The notes under the pieces were generated by a model. It did no database searches. It was not told the DNA's origin and saw nothing but the letters and a program-made list of their open reading frames with translations. A stretch of DNA of 64,000 bases from Lysinibacillus sp. 2017 (GTDB lineage Bacteria > Bacillota > Bacilli > Bacillales_A > Planococcaceae). Positions 1 through 10,420 of this stretch are shown here, one piece after another. Within the stretch, counting starts at the first letter, position 1, and every line of letters starts with the position of its first letter. The stretch lies in NCBI RefSeq assembly GCF_003073375.1, contig NZ_CP029002.1, positions 482,001 to 546,000 on the forward strand, given 5' to 3'. Both the position numbers and the translations under genes were made by a program.

Positions 1-756
1 GATTTCGGATGGAAAGGTGAAGTATTACACCATACGGAATTATTATACGATTTAATTCAGCAAGGCCGATTAACAATGGATTACCGTGTTGATGAAACGA
101 TCGTATTCCACGATTCATGTTACTTAGGCCGTTACAACGATGTATACGATCCACCACGTGAAATCCTACGAGGCATTCCAGGTGTGAAACTGGTGGAAAT
201 GGAGCGTAACCGCGAAGAAGGTATGTGCTGTGGTGCTGGTGGTGGTTTAATGTGGATGGAAGAGCATGTTGGTAACCGTATTAACGTAGCACGTACAGAA
301 CAAGCATTAGCAACAGAAGCTTCAGTTATTTCTTCTGGCTGTCCTTACTGCTTAACGATGCTTTCAGATGGTACGAAGGCAAAAGAAGTAGAAGATACAG
401 TTGGCACATATGATATCGCAGAGCTATTAGAGCGTGCGGTATTCGGTTCACCAGTAGCGGCTCCAGTTGAAAAAGTGGAAGTTGTGGAAGAGACGGAAGA
501 AGTAGTAGAACCCGTTGTTGTAGTAATCCCAGAAGTAGTAGAGGCGTCAGTTGTAGAATCAGTTCAAGAAGTCGCTGTGGAAGAAGTAAAGCAGGAAGAA
601 GTTCCAGAACCTGCTCAGGCAGAGGTTGTTGAACAAGTAGAAGAAACAATCGTTACACAAGATGAACTTGAACCAGCAATCGAAGAACAGGCTGCTACTG
701 AACTAATAGAAGAAATCGCAATAAAAGATGATTCTGTTAATTCTAATGAAAAATGA
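1..756 (+). CDS. (Fe-S)-binding oxidoreductase, C-terminal part (YwjF-like, CCG domain)
   Basis: The frame is open from base 1, so the N-terminus lies outside the window; 251 codons are visible. The visible part carries a cysteine-rich CCG domain (DSCYLGRYNDVYDPPRE, then MCCGAGGG and SGCPYC), typical of heterodisulfide-reductase/GlcF-like electron-transfer proteins. In B. subtilis the homologue ywjF sits next to acyl-CoA dehydrogenase acdA, and here it precedes a beta-oxidation cluster, so passing electrons from acyl-CoA dehydrogenases is a reasonable inferred role. After the conserved domain the last roughly 95 residues are a low-complexity tail of Val, Glu and Pro with no cysteines, not expected for the family core. 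A terminator follows, so it is separated from the thiolase operon. Confidence 0.88.
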   Translation, partial: DFGWKGEVLHHTELLYDLIQQGRLTMDYRVDETIVFHDSCYLGRYNDVYDPPREILRGIPGVKLVEMERNREEGMCCGAGGGLMWMEEHVGNRINVARTEQALATEASVISSGCPYCLTMLSDGTKAKEVEDTVGTYDIAELLERAVFGSPVAAPVEKVEVVEETEEVVEPVVVVIPEVVEASVVESVQEVAVEEVKQEEVPEPAQAEVVEQVEETIVTQDELEPAIEEQAATELIEEIAIKDDSVNSNEK

Positions 757-848
757 GTTTAATAGAGAAAATAAATTAATTTCAGTATATTCGAATAATT
801 GTATTGCGTAATAATAGTCGTTTTTGTACAATGAAATTAATTAAGAGA

Positions 849-884
849 GGGCGTCCAAAAAAATTTTCGGACGCCCACTTTTCT
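849..884 (+). terminator. Rho-independent terminator after the Fe-S protein
   Basis: An 8-bp perfect GC-rich stem (GGGCGTCC with GGACGCCC, 849-856 and 869-876) is followed by a T-rich stretch (ACTTTTC). It separates the Fe-S protein from the thiolase operon. Confidence 0.85.
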
Positions 885-894
885 ACAATCAGAT

Positions 895-908
895 TGAGCG
901 AGCGTTCA
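895..908 (+). promoter_or_regulatory. candidate TetR-family operator upstream of the thiolase operon
   Basis: TGAGCGAGCGTTCA is an imperfect palindrome (arms TGAGCG and CGTTCA, five of six pairs match, 2-bp centre). It lies in the gap between the preceding terminator and the thiolase start, and the same operon encodes a TetR regulator at 5361. Acyl-CoA-responsive TetR proteins often bind palindromes of this size; the link is inferred. Confidence 0.4.
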
Positions 909-979
909 GTCGAAAGTGATATTTCACAAAAGATGGGGTCAAATAGTTAGTCGATACTTCAAACAAAGGGGTGTATGGA

Positions 980-2188
980 TTGTCGAGAACAGTCATTTTA
1001 GATGGCGCAAGAACACCATTTGGCAAATTTGGTGGCGCATTAAGTTCATTAACAGCAAGTGATTTAGGAAGCATTGCCATTAAAGGGGCATTACAAAAAG
1101 CCAATGTGGACGCAAGTGAAGTGGGAGAGGTTATTATTGGGACAGTTTTACAAGCTGGCCAAGGACAAATCCCTTCAAGACAAGCGGCAACAAAAGCAGG
1201 TATTCCTTGGGAAGTAAAAACAGAAACGATTAATAAAGTATGCGCATCTGGCATGCGAAGTGTGACGCTAGCAGATCAATTGATTCGTTTAGGGGACGAA
1301 GAAGTGATCATTGCAGGCGGGATGGAATCGATGTCAAATGCACCGTATTACATGCCTAAAGGTCGTTTTGGCCTTCGCATGGGCGATGCGAGTTTAGTAG
1401 ATGGCATGATTTACGACGGCCTGTCTTGTGCATTTCATCCAAAGCAAGTACATATGGGCATTTATGGCAACGAAACAGCACAAAAATTTTCAATTTCGCG
1501 TGATGACCAAGATGCTTGGGCTGTGCGTAGTCATGAAAAAGCAATTGCCGCAATCAAATCAGGAAAATTTGCAGAAGAAATCGTAGCAGTGGAAATCCCA
1601 CAGCGTAAAGGGGAATCTCTTCACGTTGAACAGGACGAAGCACCACGAGCAGGCACTACTTTGGAAACGCTTGCAAAGCTAAAGTCTGCATTTAGTAGTG
1701 ATGGCACGATTACAGCGGGGAATGCTCCAGGAGTAAATGACGGCGCATGTGCACTCGTATTAATGAGCGAGGAAAAAGCACAGCAGGAAAACCGACCAGT
1801 GCTCGCAACGATTTTAGCACATGCTGAAGTAGGCGTTGCACCAGAGGATTTTCCACAAACACCAGGCCTTGTCATTGATAAATTACTCGAAAAATCAGGA
1901 AAAACATTAGCAGAGATTGATGTAATCGAAATTAACGAAGCATTCGCAGCAGTTGCCTTAGTAAGCAACCAAATTAGCGGATTGGATGCAGAAAAAGTAA
2001 ATGTTAACGGTGGTGCAGTTGCATTAGGGCATCCAATTGGAGCAAGTGGTGCACGCATTATTTTAACGTTAGCCTATGAATTAAAGCGTCGCGGTGGTGG
2101 ATTAGGCATCGCTGCCATTTGTTCGGGCGGCGGTCAAGGAGACGCAGTATTAATCGAAGTATCGAACCAAGGGGATGAACAAAAATGA
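980..2188 (+). CDS. acetyl-CoA C-acetyltransferase (thiolase, MmgA-like)
   Basis: Thiolase that condenses two acetyl-CoA or cleaves 3-ketoacyl-CoA in the last step of beta-oxidation; cytoplasmic. With the TTG start at 980 the protein has 402 residues, normal for the family. The nucleophile is C88 ([10 protein letters not shown]), with the GHPIGASG histidine at H351 and the acid/base cysteine C381 (CSGGGQG). A GTG at 971 is in frame but overlaps the Shine-Dalgarno AAAGGGG (965-971); that sequence is well placed 8 bases before TTG 980, so TTG is preferred. It overlaps the next gene by 4 bases (ATGA), which points to translational coupling. Confidence 0.93.
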   Translation: MSRTVILDGARTPFGKFGGALSSLTASDLGSIAIKGALQKANVDASEVGEVIIGTVLQAGQGQIPSRQAATKAGIPWEVKTETINKVCASGMRSVTLADQLIRLGDEEVIIAGGMESMSNAPYYMPKGRFGLRMGDASLVDGMIYDGLSCAFHPKQVHMGIYGNETAQKFSISRDDQDAWAVRSHEKAIAAIKSGKFAEEIVAVEIPQRKGESLHVEQDEAPRAGTTLETLAKLKSAFSSDGTITAGNAPGVNDGACALVLMSEEKAQQENRPVLATILAHAEVGVAPEDFPQTPGLVIDKLLEKSGKTLAEIDVIEINEAFAAVALVSNQISGLDAEKVNVNGGAVALGHPIGASGARIILTLAYELKRRGGGLGIAAICSGGGQGDAVLIEVSNQGDEQK

Positions 2189-3039
2189 CAATCAAAACAG
2201 TAATGGTTATTGGTGCTGGACAAATGGGTTCTGGTATCGCACAAGTATGCGCACAAGCAGGATTTCAAGTCATTTTAAATGATATGAAGGACGAGTTTTT
2301 CGAACGTGGAATCAATATAATTACGAAAAACTTAACACGTGATGTGGAAAAGGGACGTAAAACGGAGCAAGAAAAAGGAGAAGTTTTAGCCCGTATTACA
2401 AAGTCTTTAACATTAGAAGATGCCAAAAATGTAGATATTGTCATAGAAGCAGCAGTTGAAAATATGGAAGTGAAACAGTCTATTTTCAAACAACTAGACA
2501 CTATCGCACCAGAGCATACGATTTTAGCAACGAATACATCAAGCTTACCGATTACTGAAATTGCGGCGGTAACGAACCGTCCAGAAAAAGTAATTGGGAT
2601 GCATTTTATGAATCCAGTGCCCGTTATGAAACTTGTCGAAATTATTCGAGGGCTTGCTACATCAGATGAAGTATATGAATCGGTAGCAGCGATGACAAAG
2701 TGTTTAGGTAAAACAGGTGTTGAAGTAAATGATTTCCCAGGTTTTATATCAAATCGCATTTTACTTCCGATGATTAATGAAGCCATTTATGCGCTTTATG
2801 AAGGGGTAGCAACGAAAGAAGCAATTGATGATGTTATGAAGATGGGCATGAATCATCCGATGGGTCCATTAACACTGGCTGATTTTATCGGTTTAGATAC
2901 ATGCTTATCGATTATGGAAATTTTACATGAAGGACTTGGAGATAGTAAGTATCGTCCTTGCCCATTACTACGAAAATATGTTGCAGCGGGTTGGTTAGGT
3001 AAAAAATCAGGTCGAGGCTTCTATATTTACGAAAGCTGA
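2185..3039 (+). CDS. 3-hydroxybutyryl-CoA dehydrogenase (MmgB-like)
   Basis: NAD-dependent 3-hydroxyacyl-CoA dehydrogenase of short-chain beta-oxidation, 284 residues. The Rossmann motif GAGQMG begins at residue 10, the catalytic histidine is H140 (GMHFMNPVP), and the family signature [19 protein letters not shown] is complete. The start codon overlaps the thiolase stop by 4 bases. It feeds the adjacent thiolase with 3-ketoacyl-CoA. Ten bases separate it from the following acyl-CoA dehydrogenase, so all belong to one transcript. Confidence 0.94.
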   Translation: MTIKTVMVIGAGQMGSGIAQVCAQAGFQVILNDMKDEFFERGINIITKNLTRDVEKGRKTEQEKGEVLARITKSLTLEDAKNVDIVIEAAVENMEVKQSIFKQLDTIAPEHTILATNTSSLPITEIAAVTNRPEKVIGMHFMNPVPVMKLVEIIRGLATSDEVYESVAAMTKCLGKTGVEVNDFPGFISNRILLPMINEAIYALYEGVATKEAIDDVMKMGMNHPMGPLTLADFIGLDTCLSIMEILHEGLGDSKYRPCPLLRKYVAAGWLGKKSGRGFYIYES

Positions 3040-3049
3040 GGGGATCAAA

Positions 3050-4186
3050 ATGCATTTACACTTTACGGATGAACAATTGATGATGCGCAATATGGTCCGT
3101 GATTTCGCCAATACAGAAATTGAACCATTCATTGAAAAAATGGAACAGGGTCAATTCCCAAGACATATTTTAAAAAAGATGGGCGAACTTGGATTAATGG
3201 GCATTACCACACCAGCAGAATATGGTGGCTCGGAAATGGATTTTACATCGTACATTATTGCGATTCATGAGCTGTCGAAAGTAAGTGCAGTCATGGGGGT
3301 TATTTTATCGGTACATACTTCGGTCGGTACGAACCCAATTTTATATTTTGGAAATGATGAGCAAAAGCAAAAGTATGTGCCAAAGCTAGCAAGCGGCGAG
3401 TATTTAGGTGCTTTTTGTTTAACAGAGCCAGGTGCAGGAAGCGATGCAGGTTCACTAAAAACGCGTGCTATTCGTGAAGGTGATGAATATATTATTGATG
3501 GGGCAAAAGTTTTCATTACAAACGGTGGTGAAGCAGATGTCTACATCGTCTTTGCTTCAACAAATCCAGAAGCAGGTTCGCGCGGGATTTCAGCTTTTAT
3601 CGTTGAAAAGGATACACAGGGTCTGATTATCGGAAAAGATGAACGCAAAATGGGCTTGCATGGTTCTAGAACATTACAGTTAACATTTGAAAAAATGCGC
3701 GTACCCGTAACAAATCGACTAGGTGACGAAGGGGAAGGTTTTAAAATCGCCCTGGCCAATTTAGATGTAGGGCGCATAGGAATTGCCGCGCAAGGCTTAG
3801 GTATTGCCGAGGCCGCACTGGAAGCCGCAACGAATTACGCAAAAGAGCGCGTGCAGTTTGGAAAACCGATTGCCCAGCAGCAAGCAATCGGTTTTAAGTT
3901 AGCAGATATGGCAACAGCTGTTGAAGCAGCAAAACTACTTGTTTACCGTGCTGCTGACTTGCGTACTCAAAACATACCATGTGGAAAAGAAGCATCGATG
4001 GCGAAATTATTCGCCTCACAAACCGCAATGGATACGGCAATTGAAGCTGTCCAAGTTTTCGGAGGCTATGGCTATACCGAGGATTATCCAGTGGAACGCT
4101 ATTTCCGCGATGCGAAGGTAACGCAAATTTATGAGGGCACAAGTGAAATCCAGCGCATCGTTATTAGTAAGCATGTACTTGGATAA
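3050..4186 (+). CDS. acyl-CoA dehydrogenase (first copy)
   Basis: FAD flavoenzyme that introduces the alpha-beta double bond in acyl-CoA; 378 residues, full family length. The FAD/substrate motif CLTEPGAGSDAGS lies near residue 125 and the catalytic base is E362 in QIYEGTSEIQR, as in short/branched-chain acyl-CoA dehydrogenases. A good Shine-Dalgarno (GAGGGGATC) precedes ATG 3050. It is about as close to the second copy (4221) as short-chain family members are to each other, so the two probably differ in chain length or branching preference; which does which cannot be read from sequence. Confidence 0.93.
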   Translation: MHLHFTDEQLMMRNMVRDFANTEIEPFIEKMEQGQFPRHILKKMGELGLMGITTPAEYGGSEMDFTSYIIAIHELSKVSAVMGVILSVHTSVGTNPILYFGNDEQKQKYVPKLASGEYLGAFCLTEPGAGSDAGSLKTRAIREGDEYIIDGAKVFITNGGEADVYIVFASTNPEAGSRGISAFIVEKDTQGLIIGKDERKMGLHGSRTLQLTFEKMRVPVTNRLGDEGEGFKIALANLDVGRIGIAAQGLGIAEAALEAATNYAKERVQFGKPIAQQQAIGFKLADMATAVEAAKLLVYRAADLRTQNIPCGKEASMAKLFASQTAMDTAIEAVQVFGGYGYTEDYPVERYFRDAKVTQIYEGTSEIQRIVISKHVLG

Positions 4187-4220
4187 CGTCTAAAACATAC
4201 ACAAAAGGGGATATGGGAAA

Positions 4221-5357
4221 ATGAACTTTCAATTATCAGAAGAACATCAACAATTACGTGAAATGATTCGTGATTTCGCGATTAACGAAGTGGCACCAAC
4301 AGCCGAACACCGTGATGAGCATGAAGAATTTGACCGCGGTATTTTTGATAAAATGGCCGAACTAGGCTTAACAGGAATTCCATGGCCGGAAGAATACGGT
4401 GGTGCAGGCTTTGACTACCTAGCTTATTGCATCGCAGTAGAAGAATTATCACGCGTATGTGCATCAACAGGGGTAACATTATCAGCGCATACATCGCTTG
4501 CAGGTTGGCCAATTTTTAAATTTGGTAACGAAGAGCAAAAGCAAAAATACCTACGTCCAATGGCAGAAGGTAAAAAAATCGGCGCTTATGGGTTAACTGA
4601 ACCGAATTCAGGATCTGATGCAGGCGGAATGAAAACATACGCTGTAAAAGATGGCGATGATTACATTTTAAATGGGTCAAAAATCTTTATTACAAATGGG
4701 GGCGTTGCGGATATTTATGTCGTATTCGCCGTAACAGATCCAGAATCAAAAAATGGCACGACTGCTTTCATCGTGGAAGCAAGTACACCAGGCTTCTCTG
4801 TAGGAAAGAAAGAAAGAAAACTAGGAATCCGTTCATCACCAACGACAGAAATCATTTTCGATAACTGCCGTGTTCCAAAAGAAAACGTACTGGGTGAAGA
4901 GGGACAAGGCTTCGTTATTGCGATGAAAACATTAGACGGTGGACGTAACGGGATTGCCGCGCAAGCAGTAGGAATCGCACAAGGCGCATTAGATGCTGCG
5001 GTAGATTATGCAAAAGAACGTGTACAATTCGGCAAACCAATTACAGCCAACCAAGGTGTATCATTTAAATTAGCCGATATGGCAACAGAAATTGAAGCAT
5101 CTCGTTTATTGACGTATCAAGCAGCTTGGTTAGAATCAAATGATTTACCATACGGAAAAGCATCTGCAATGGCAAAATTAATGGCTGGTGATACAGCGAT
5201 GAAAGTAACAACAGAAGCTGTACAAGTATTCGGTGGCTATGGCTACACGAAAGACTATCCAGTAGAGCGCTATATGCGTGATGCGAAAATTACGCAAATT
5301 TACGAAGGCACTCAAGAAATTCAACGCCTCGTAATTTCGCGAATGATCACGAAGTAA
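4221..5357 (+). CDS. acyl-CoA dehydrogenase (second copy, AcdA-like)
   Basis: Second acyl-CoA dehydrogenase of the cluster, also 378 residues, with motif [13 protein letters not shown] and catalytic E362 in [28 protein letters not shown] precedes the ATG. B. subtilis acdA occupies this syntenic position beside ywjF and rpoE. The 34-base gap to the first copy has no terminator, so co-transcription is likely. The pair plus the downstream IcmF suggests that branched acyl-CoA such as isobutyryl-CoA is handled here (inference). Confidence 0.93.
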   Translation: MNFQLSEEHQQLREMIRDFAINEVAPTAEHRDEHEEFDRGIFDKMAELGLTGIPWPEEYGGAGFDYLAYCIAVEELSRVCASTGVTLSAHTSLAGWPIFKFGNEEQKQKYLRPMAEGKKIGAYGLTEPNSGSDAGGMKTYAVKDGDDYILNGSKIFITNGGVADIYVVFAVTDPESKNGTTAFIVEASTPGFSVGKKERKLGIRSSPTTEIIFDNCRVPKENVLGEEGQGFVIAMKTLDGGRNGIAAQAVGIAQGALDAAVDYAKERVQFGKPITANQGVSFKLADMATEIEASRLLTYQAAWLESNDLPYGKASAMAKLMAGDTAMKVTTEAVQVFGGYGYTKDYPVERYMRDAKITQIYEGTQEIQRLVISRMITK

Positions 5358-5360
5358 TGT

Positions 5361-5996
5361 ATGACAAATGTCGATAAGCTGCATGTAGCATCGTCCATAA
5401 AAGATGAAAATAAAATACTAGAGCGCCGACAGCAAATTGTCGATGCGGGTGTGAAGCTTTTCAAAAAGAAAGGCTTTCACCGCGCAACGACACGTGAATT
5501 AGCAAAAGAAGCAGGCTTTAGTATTGGCACATTATATGAATATATTCGTACGAAAGAAGACGTCTTATTTTTAGTCTGTGACAATATTTTCAATGAAGTA
5601 ACAATATGTCTATCGGAATTTACAACTGGAACAGGTACGATTGAGGGCTTAAAAGATGCGATTCGTCGCTATTTCTTATTAATCGATACGATGCCAGAGG
5701 AATTTACGATTATGTATCAAGAAACGAAGTCCCTTCCAAAAGAAGCGATGCATTATATTCTTGATAAAGAATTAGAAATGGTGGCTATTTTTGAACGTAT
5801 GCTACGGGATTGTATAGAAGCAGGCAATTTGTCGCTATCTGAAGAGGCAATTTTCCTAGCAGCCAATCACATCGTTATTCAAGGGCAAAGCTGGGCATTT
5901 CGTAAATGGGCATTGCAAAAGCGTTACACAATAGAACAATATATTGAATTGCAAACAACGATGTTTTTACAAGGCATACTGCAGTTTGAACAATAA
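5361..5996 (+). CDS. TetR/AcrR-family transcriptional regulator
   Basis: 211 residues. The N-terminal TetR helix-turn-helix reads TTRELAKEAGFSIGTLYEYI near residues 43-62, followed by KEDVLF; the C-terminal ligand domain is variable. It starts 3 bases after the stop of the acyl-CoA dehydrogenase with no clear Shine-Dalgarno of its own, so translation is probably coupled. Position in a fatty-acid operon suggests a FadR-like, acyl-CoA-responsive repressor, possibly acting on the palindrome at 895-908. A terminator follows. Confidence 0.88.
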   Translation: MTNVDKLHVASSIKDENKILERRQQIVDAGVKLFKKKGFHRATTRELAKEAGFSIGTLYEYIRTKEDVLFLVCDNIFNEVTICLSEFTTGTGTIEGLKDAIRRYFLLIDTMPEEFTIMYQETKSLPKEAMHYILDKELEMVAIFERMLRDCIEAGNLSLSEEAIFLAANHIVIQGQSWAFRKWALQKRYTIEQYIELQTTMFLQGILQFEQ

Positions 5997-6004
5997 GAAC
6001 GGAA

Positions 6005-6054
6005 AACATCCTGTAGAGAGCAACTGTAAAAGCTTGCTCGTCAGGGTGTTTTTT
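6005..6054 (+). terminator. Rho-independent terminator after the TetR gene
   Basis: Outer arms AACATCCTG and CAGGGTGTT, inner arms GAGCAA and TTGCTC, followed by TTTT. It ends the thiolase-to-TetR unit and separates it from icmF. Confidence 0.8.
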
Positions 6055-6086
6055 ATTATCTCAATATAACAAAGGGGTTTTTAAAA

Positions 6087-9000
6087 ATGGAAAAAATAGA
6101 GGCATATCGCTCGAAAAATCATGTACGTTTCGTTACAGCATCAAGTCTTTTTGACGGACATGACGCATCGGTTAATATTATGAGACGTATTTTACAATCA
6201 AGTGGCGCGGAAGTCATTCATTTAGGACATAATCGCTCGGTTGAAGAAGTGGTCAATGCGGCGATTCAAGAGGATGCGCAAGGGGTGGCGTTGTCGTCTT
6301 ATCAAGGTGGACATATGGAATACTTTAAATATATGTATGACCTACTTCGTGAAAAAGGAGCACCGCATATCAAAATTTTCGGAGGCGGTGGAGGTGTTAT
6401 ATTACCGCGAGAAATTAAAGAACTGCATGAATACGGCATTGCAGGCATTTTCTCACCAGAGGATGGTCGCCAGTTAGGCTTACAAGGCATGGTGAACAAA
6501 AAGCTAGAAGGGGCCGATTTCTCGACATTAAAAGGGAATTATACGGAGCTATTAGAGAAATGCACAACAAATACACCTGAAATTTTGGCGAATTTAATTA
6601 CGGCAGCTGAAAATGGTGATGACTCGCAAATTAAAGCAATGCTAGAGCAAGCACGTAAAAAAAATAAAAATACGCCGACAATTGGAATAACGGGTACAGG
6701 TGGTGCTGGGAAGTCTTCGTTAACGGATGAACTGATTCGTCGCTTCTTACAGGAGTTCCCAGACAAAAAGCTAGCCATTTTATCGGTTGACCCGACAAAG
6801 CAAAAAACGGGCGGCGCGCTACTTGGCGACCGAATTCGCATGAATGCCATCTTTAATAATCGCGTGTATATGCGTAGTTTAGCAACGCGTGGCTCTCGAA
6901 CAGAGCTATCAAGTTCAATTGGTGATGTGCTAGATGTTGTGCGCGCTGTGGGCTTTGATTTAATTCTTTTGGAAACAAGTGGTATCGGGCAAGGGGATGC
7001 TGAAATTACGAATTACACGGATCTTTCCATGTATGTGATGACAAGTGAATTTGGTGCGCCAACACAGCTTGAAAAAATCGATATGATTGATTACGCCGAT
7101 TTAATCGCCATCAATAAATTCGAACGAAAAGGTTCGGAGGATGCATTACGCCAAGTACAAAAGCAGTACCAACGTTCACGTGAACTATGGGATCAGCCAA
7201 TTGATGCAATGCCGGTATATGGAACGATTGCTTCACAGTTTAACGATTTAGGAACGAACTCTTTATTTGCGGCACTCGTTGCGAAAATTAACGAGAAATT
7301 TGACCTTAATTGGGAATCTTCTTATGAGCAATTTATTAAAACACAAAAGCAAAATGTCATTATTCCAAACGATCGTCGCTATTATTTACGAGAAATCTCG
7401 GAATCGGTACGCAATTATCATAAACAAGCAGAACAACAAGCAACACTTGCAACAAAGCTTTATCAATTAGAAGGTACGAAAGCGCAACTACCTACTTCTG
7501 AACAAGCGCTAATCGCATCGATTGATTCATTAATCGAAGGTGTTCAAAATGAATTATCTGCACAATCTAAGCAAATACTTAAAAATTGGATACAGTTAAA
7601 GGAAGCATACTCAGGGGATGAACTTATTACGAAAGTGCGCGACAAAGAAATTAAAACCATTTTAAAAACAACGTCACTGTCAGGATTAAAAATTCCAAAA
7701 GTGGCCTTGCCGAATTTTAAAGATTATGGTGAGATTTTGCGCTTTGTCTATTCTGAAAACGTACCAGGAGAATTCCCATATACAGCAGGCGTATTCCCGT
7801 TCAAACGTGAAGGTGAAGATCCAAAACGTCAATTTGCTGGAGAAGGCACACCAGAACGCACGAATAAACGCTTCCACTACTTATCGAAGGATGACAATGC
7901 GAAGCGACTTTCAACGGCATTTGATTCGGTAACACTTTACGGAGAAGACCCGCATATTCGTCCAGATATTTACGGTAAGGTCGGTGAATCAGGGGTAAGT
8001 ATTTGTACGTTAGAGGATATGAAAAAACTTTATGCGGGCTTTGACCTTTGCGCACCATCAACATCTGTGTCAATGACCATTAACGGACCAGCACCGATCA
8101 TTTTAGCCATGTTTATGAATACAGCGATTGATCAGCAGGTGAAAAAGCGTGAACAGGAACTAGGTCGCACGTTAACAATGGAAGAATTTACAGAAACGCG
8201 AGAAATGACGCTCCAAGTCGTGCGTGGAACAGTACAAGCGGATATTTTAAAAGAAGACCAAGGGCAAAATACATGTATTTTCTCTACAGAATTTGCGCTG
8301 CGAATGATGGGGGATATTCAGCAATATTTCATCGACCATCAAGTACGCAATTACTATTCGGTATCGATTTCTGGCTATCATATTGCAGAAGCAGGCGCCA
8401 ATCCGATTTCACAGCTAGCGTTTACATTAGCAAATGGCTTTACATATGTGGAATATTATTTGAGCCGCGGCATGCAGATTGATGATTTTGCTCCAAATTT
8501 AAGCTTCTTCTTCTCAAATGGTTTAGACCCAGAATATACAGTGATTGGTCGCGTGGCACGTCGCATTTGGGCAGTGACGATGCGTGACAAATACGGTGCA
8601 AATGAACGCTCGCAAAAGCTGAAATATCACATTCAAACATCAGGACGCAGCTTGCATGCACAAGAAATCGATTTCAATGATATTCGCACGACATTGCAAG
8701 CATTAATGGCATTGCAAGATAACTGTAATTCGCTCCACACAAATGCTTACGATGAAGCCATTACAACACCAACAGAGGAATCGGTACGCCGAGCGATGGC
8801 CATTCAAATGATTATTACAAAAGAGCACGGGCTATCAAAAAATGAAAACCCACTGCAAGGGGCATTCATCGTGGAAGAGTTAACACAATTAGTCGAACGA
8901 GCCGTGTTAGAGGAATTTGATCGCATTAATGATCGCGGTGGGGTGCTTGGTGCGATGGAAACACAGTATCAGCGCGGTAAAATTCAAGAGGAATCCATGT

Positions 9001-9329
9001 ACTATGAACATTTAAAACATTCTGGGGAGCTACCAATTATCGGAGTGAATACGTACTTAAATCCAAATCCTACATCAGATGATGCCATCGACAATATGCA
9101 AATTGCACGTGCATCCAAATTAGAAAAGGATTTGCAAATTGAGAATTTAGAGAAATTTAAACAAGTCCATGAAACAAGTCATGAGCAAGCCATTCAACAG
9201 TTAAAAGAAGTGGCAAAAACTGGTGGTAATATTTTTGAAGCGTTAATGGAAACCGTAAAAGTTGCGAGCCTTGGCCAAATTACACAAGCGCTTTATGAAG
9301 TAGGCGGTCAATATCGTCGAAATATGTAA
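6087..9329 (+). CDS. icmF: fused isobutyryl-CoA mutase IcmF (B12-dependent)
   Basis: 1080-residue fusion enzyme that interconverts isobutyryl-CoA and n-butyryl-CoA using adenosylcobalamin. Domain order is that of IcmF: N-terminal B12-binding domain with the cobalamin motif FDGHDASVN (D23, H25), a central MeaB/ArgK-type G-protein chaperone with P-loop [12 protein letters not shown] near residues 199-211, then the large TIM-barrel mutase domain from about residue 550. AAAGGGG precedes the ATG. The neighbouring acyl-CoA dehydrogenases and thiolase would consume the butyryl-CoA made, joining branched and linear chain degradation. It is an independent unit after a terminator. No B12 riboswitch is visible upstream. 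Confidence 0.95.
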   Translation: MEKIEAYRSKNHVRFVTASSLFDGHDASVNIMRRILQSSGAEVIHLGHNRSVEEVVNAAIQEDAQGVALSSYQGGHMEYFKYMYDLLREKGAPHIKIFGGGGGVILPREIKELHEYGIAGIFSPEDGRQLGLQGMVNKKLEGADFSTLKGNYTELLEKCTTNTPEILANLITAAENGDDSQIKAMLEQARKKNKNTPTIGITGTGGAGKSSLTDELIRRFLQEFPDKKLAILSVDPTKQKTGGALLGDRIRMNAIFNNRVYMRSLATRGSRTELSSSIGDVLDVVRAVGFDLILLETSGIGQGDAEITNYTDLSMYVMTSEFGAPTQLEKIDMIDYADLIAINKFERKGSEDALRQVQKQYQRSRELWDQPIDAMPVYGTIASQFNDLGTNSLFAALVAKINEKFDLNWESSYEQFIKTQKQNVIIPNDRRYYLREISESVRNYHKQAEQQATLATKLYQLEGTKAQLPTSEQALIASIDSLIEGVQNELSAQSKQILKNWIQLKEAYSGDELITKVRDKEIKTILKTTSLSGLKIPKVALPNFKDYGEILRFVYSENVPGEFPYTAGVFPFKREGEDPKRQFAGEGTPERTNKRFHYLSKDDNAKRLSTAFDSVTLYGEDPHIRPDIYGKVGESGVSICTLEDMKKLYAGFDLCAPSTSVSMTINGPAPIILAMFMNTAIDQQVKKREQELGRTLTMEEFTETREMTLQVVRGTVQADILKEDQGQNTCIFSTEFALRMMGDIQQYFIDHQVRNYYSVSISGYHIAEAGANPISQLAFTLANGFTYVEYYLSRGMQIDDFAPNLSFFFSNGLDPEYTVIGRVARRIWAVTMRDKYGANERSQKLKYHIQTSGRSLHAQEIDFNDIRTTLQALMALQDNCNSLHTNAYDEAITTPTEESVRRAMAIQMIITKEHGLSKNENPLQGAFIVEELTQLVERAVLEEFDRINDRGGVLGAMETQYQRGKIQEESMYYEHLKHSGELPIIGVNTYLNPNPTSDDAIDNMQIARASKLEKDLQIENLEKFKQVHETSHEQAIQQLKEVAKTGGNIFEALMETVKVASLGQITQALYEVGGQYRRNM

Positions 9330-9525
9330 CAGGAGTTGGATTCCTAATACCAAAACTTACTACTTCAATAAAAAGAATTTCTTCTAAAATAAGTTTTTTG
9401 CAAAAAATGAAGAATTTGTGTCTGAAAATACCACGGTGCATGAAAATTTCGATATACTAGCAATAGGGATATCTTTAATACAAACCTAATTATTACCAAT
9501 AAAACGCGAAAGAAGGTACGACGAG

Positions 9526-9684
9526 ATGCAACAATATATTCATTATATTTTTATTTTAGCTTGCCTTATCGCAACCTTCTTTTTATACAACAAGCAATTA
9601 GCCGCGATTCCATTACTTATTTTATCGATTGTTTTATTTTATGTGGCGTATAAAAAAGCAACAAATTTAAAAAACAAGAAATGA
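9526..9684 (+). CDS. small two-helix membrane protein, unknown function
   Basis: 52-residue ORF with a good Shine-Dalgarno (AGAAGG, 8-9 bases before ATG 9526). It consists of a hydrophobic segment (residues 5-20), a short charged turn (YNKQLA), a second hydrophobic segment (29-42) and a basic tail ending KKATNLKNKK. The pattern is a helical hairpin with a positive cytoplasmic end. It lies alone between icmF and rpoE. I do not recognise the family. Confidence 0.6.
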   Translation: MQQYIHYIFILACLIATFFLYNKQLAAIPLLILSIVLFYVAYKKATNLKNKK

Positions 9685-9767
9685 AACTAGCATAGTGATA
9701 GGATGTTTGTATATAATGGGTATTATGCTTATGATTAGACATGTAATTAAGAAAGGACGTGCACGAT

Positions 9768-10316
9768 TTGAACTTTCGTGGTATGACAGATGAACAATTA
9801 GCAGAAGAGTCGTTAATCGACTTAGCATATGCAATTTTAGAAGATAGAAAACAAGCAATGCCTTTAAATGAGTTATTAAAGGAAATCCAAACTTTAAATG
9901 GTATTTCTGATGCAAGATTAAAAAGCCGTTTAGTGCAATTTTACACAGACTTAAACGTAGAAGGCCGCTTCTTATTAAACCAAGAAAATGGCTGGGGATT
10001 ACGTGAGTGGTACAAAATCGAGACAATCGAAGAAGAAACTGCTCCAACAATTAAGGCTCGTAAGAAAAAGGCTAAAGTTGTGGAAGATGAAGAAGAATTA
10101 ACTGATCTTGACGAAGAAGATGTTTTATTCGAAGAAGATTATGATGAATTCGTTGAAGAAGAGGAAGAAGAGGAAGAAGAGACTGAAGACATCGATTTTG
10201 TTGAAGAAGTAATCGATCCTGATCTTGATGGAGAAATAATCGAAGAAGATGAAACTTTCATCATTGAAGATGAGGACGAAGACTTAGACGAAGATGAAGA
10301 CGAGTTAGAAAAATAA
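9768..10316 (+). CDS. rpoE: DNA-directed RNA polymerase delta subunit
   Basis: Delta is a Gram-positive RNA polymerase subunit that speeds enzyme recycling. The 182-residue protein has the N-terminal HARE-HTH fold region (residues 1-90, ending GWGLREWYKIE), a basic patch KARKKKAK, and a roughly 80-residue acidic tail of Glu and Asp, as in B. subtilis RpoE. A GTG at 9759 is in frame but lies almost on the Shine-Dalgarno AAAGGA (9752-9757); TTG 9768 has correct spacing and is chosen. pyrG follows, as in Bacillus. Confidence 0.95.
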   Translation: MNFRGMTDEQLAEESLIDLAYAILEDRKQAMPLNELLKEIQTLNGISDARLKSRLVQFYTDLNVEGRFLLNQENGWGLREWYKIETIEEETAPTIKARKKKAKVVEDEEELTDLDEEDVLFEEDYDEFVEEEEEEEEETEDIDFVEEVIDPDLDGEIIEEDETFIIEDEDEDLDEDEDELEK

Positions 10317-10345
10317 GCACTTTTCAATTTCAAAATTGAAAGTAC

Positions 10346-10388
10346 TTGACTTCTATTTCAGTTCCGTATAATCTTTTACTTGGGCTCC
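10346..10388 (+). promoter_or_regulatory. pyrG promoter with CTP-sensing GGGCTCC start
   Basis: TTGACT (10346-10351) and TATAAT (10367-10372) precede an initial transcribed sequence GGGCTCC (10382-10388). B. subtilis pyrG starts with GGGCUCC, where low CTP causes reiterative addition of G residues; the poly-G end then blocks the downstream terminator. The same start sequence and a C-rich terminator arm are present here. Confidence 0.75.
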
Positions 10389-10420
10389 TTTAAAGAGGAG
10401 ATTGACCGTATAACTTATAC

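Noticed and set aside
6000-6086. Cobalamin riboswitch before icmF
   Set aside because: The gap is only about 90 bases and is filled by a terminator and ribosome site.
10139-10333. Minus-strand Ser-rich ORF opposite rpoE
   Set aside because: It mirrors the GAA/GAT repeats of the delta-subunit acidic tail; a shadow frame.
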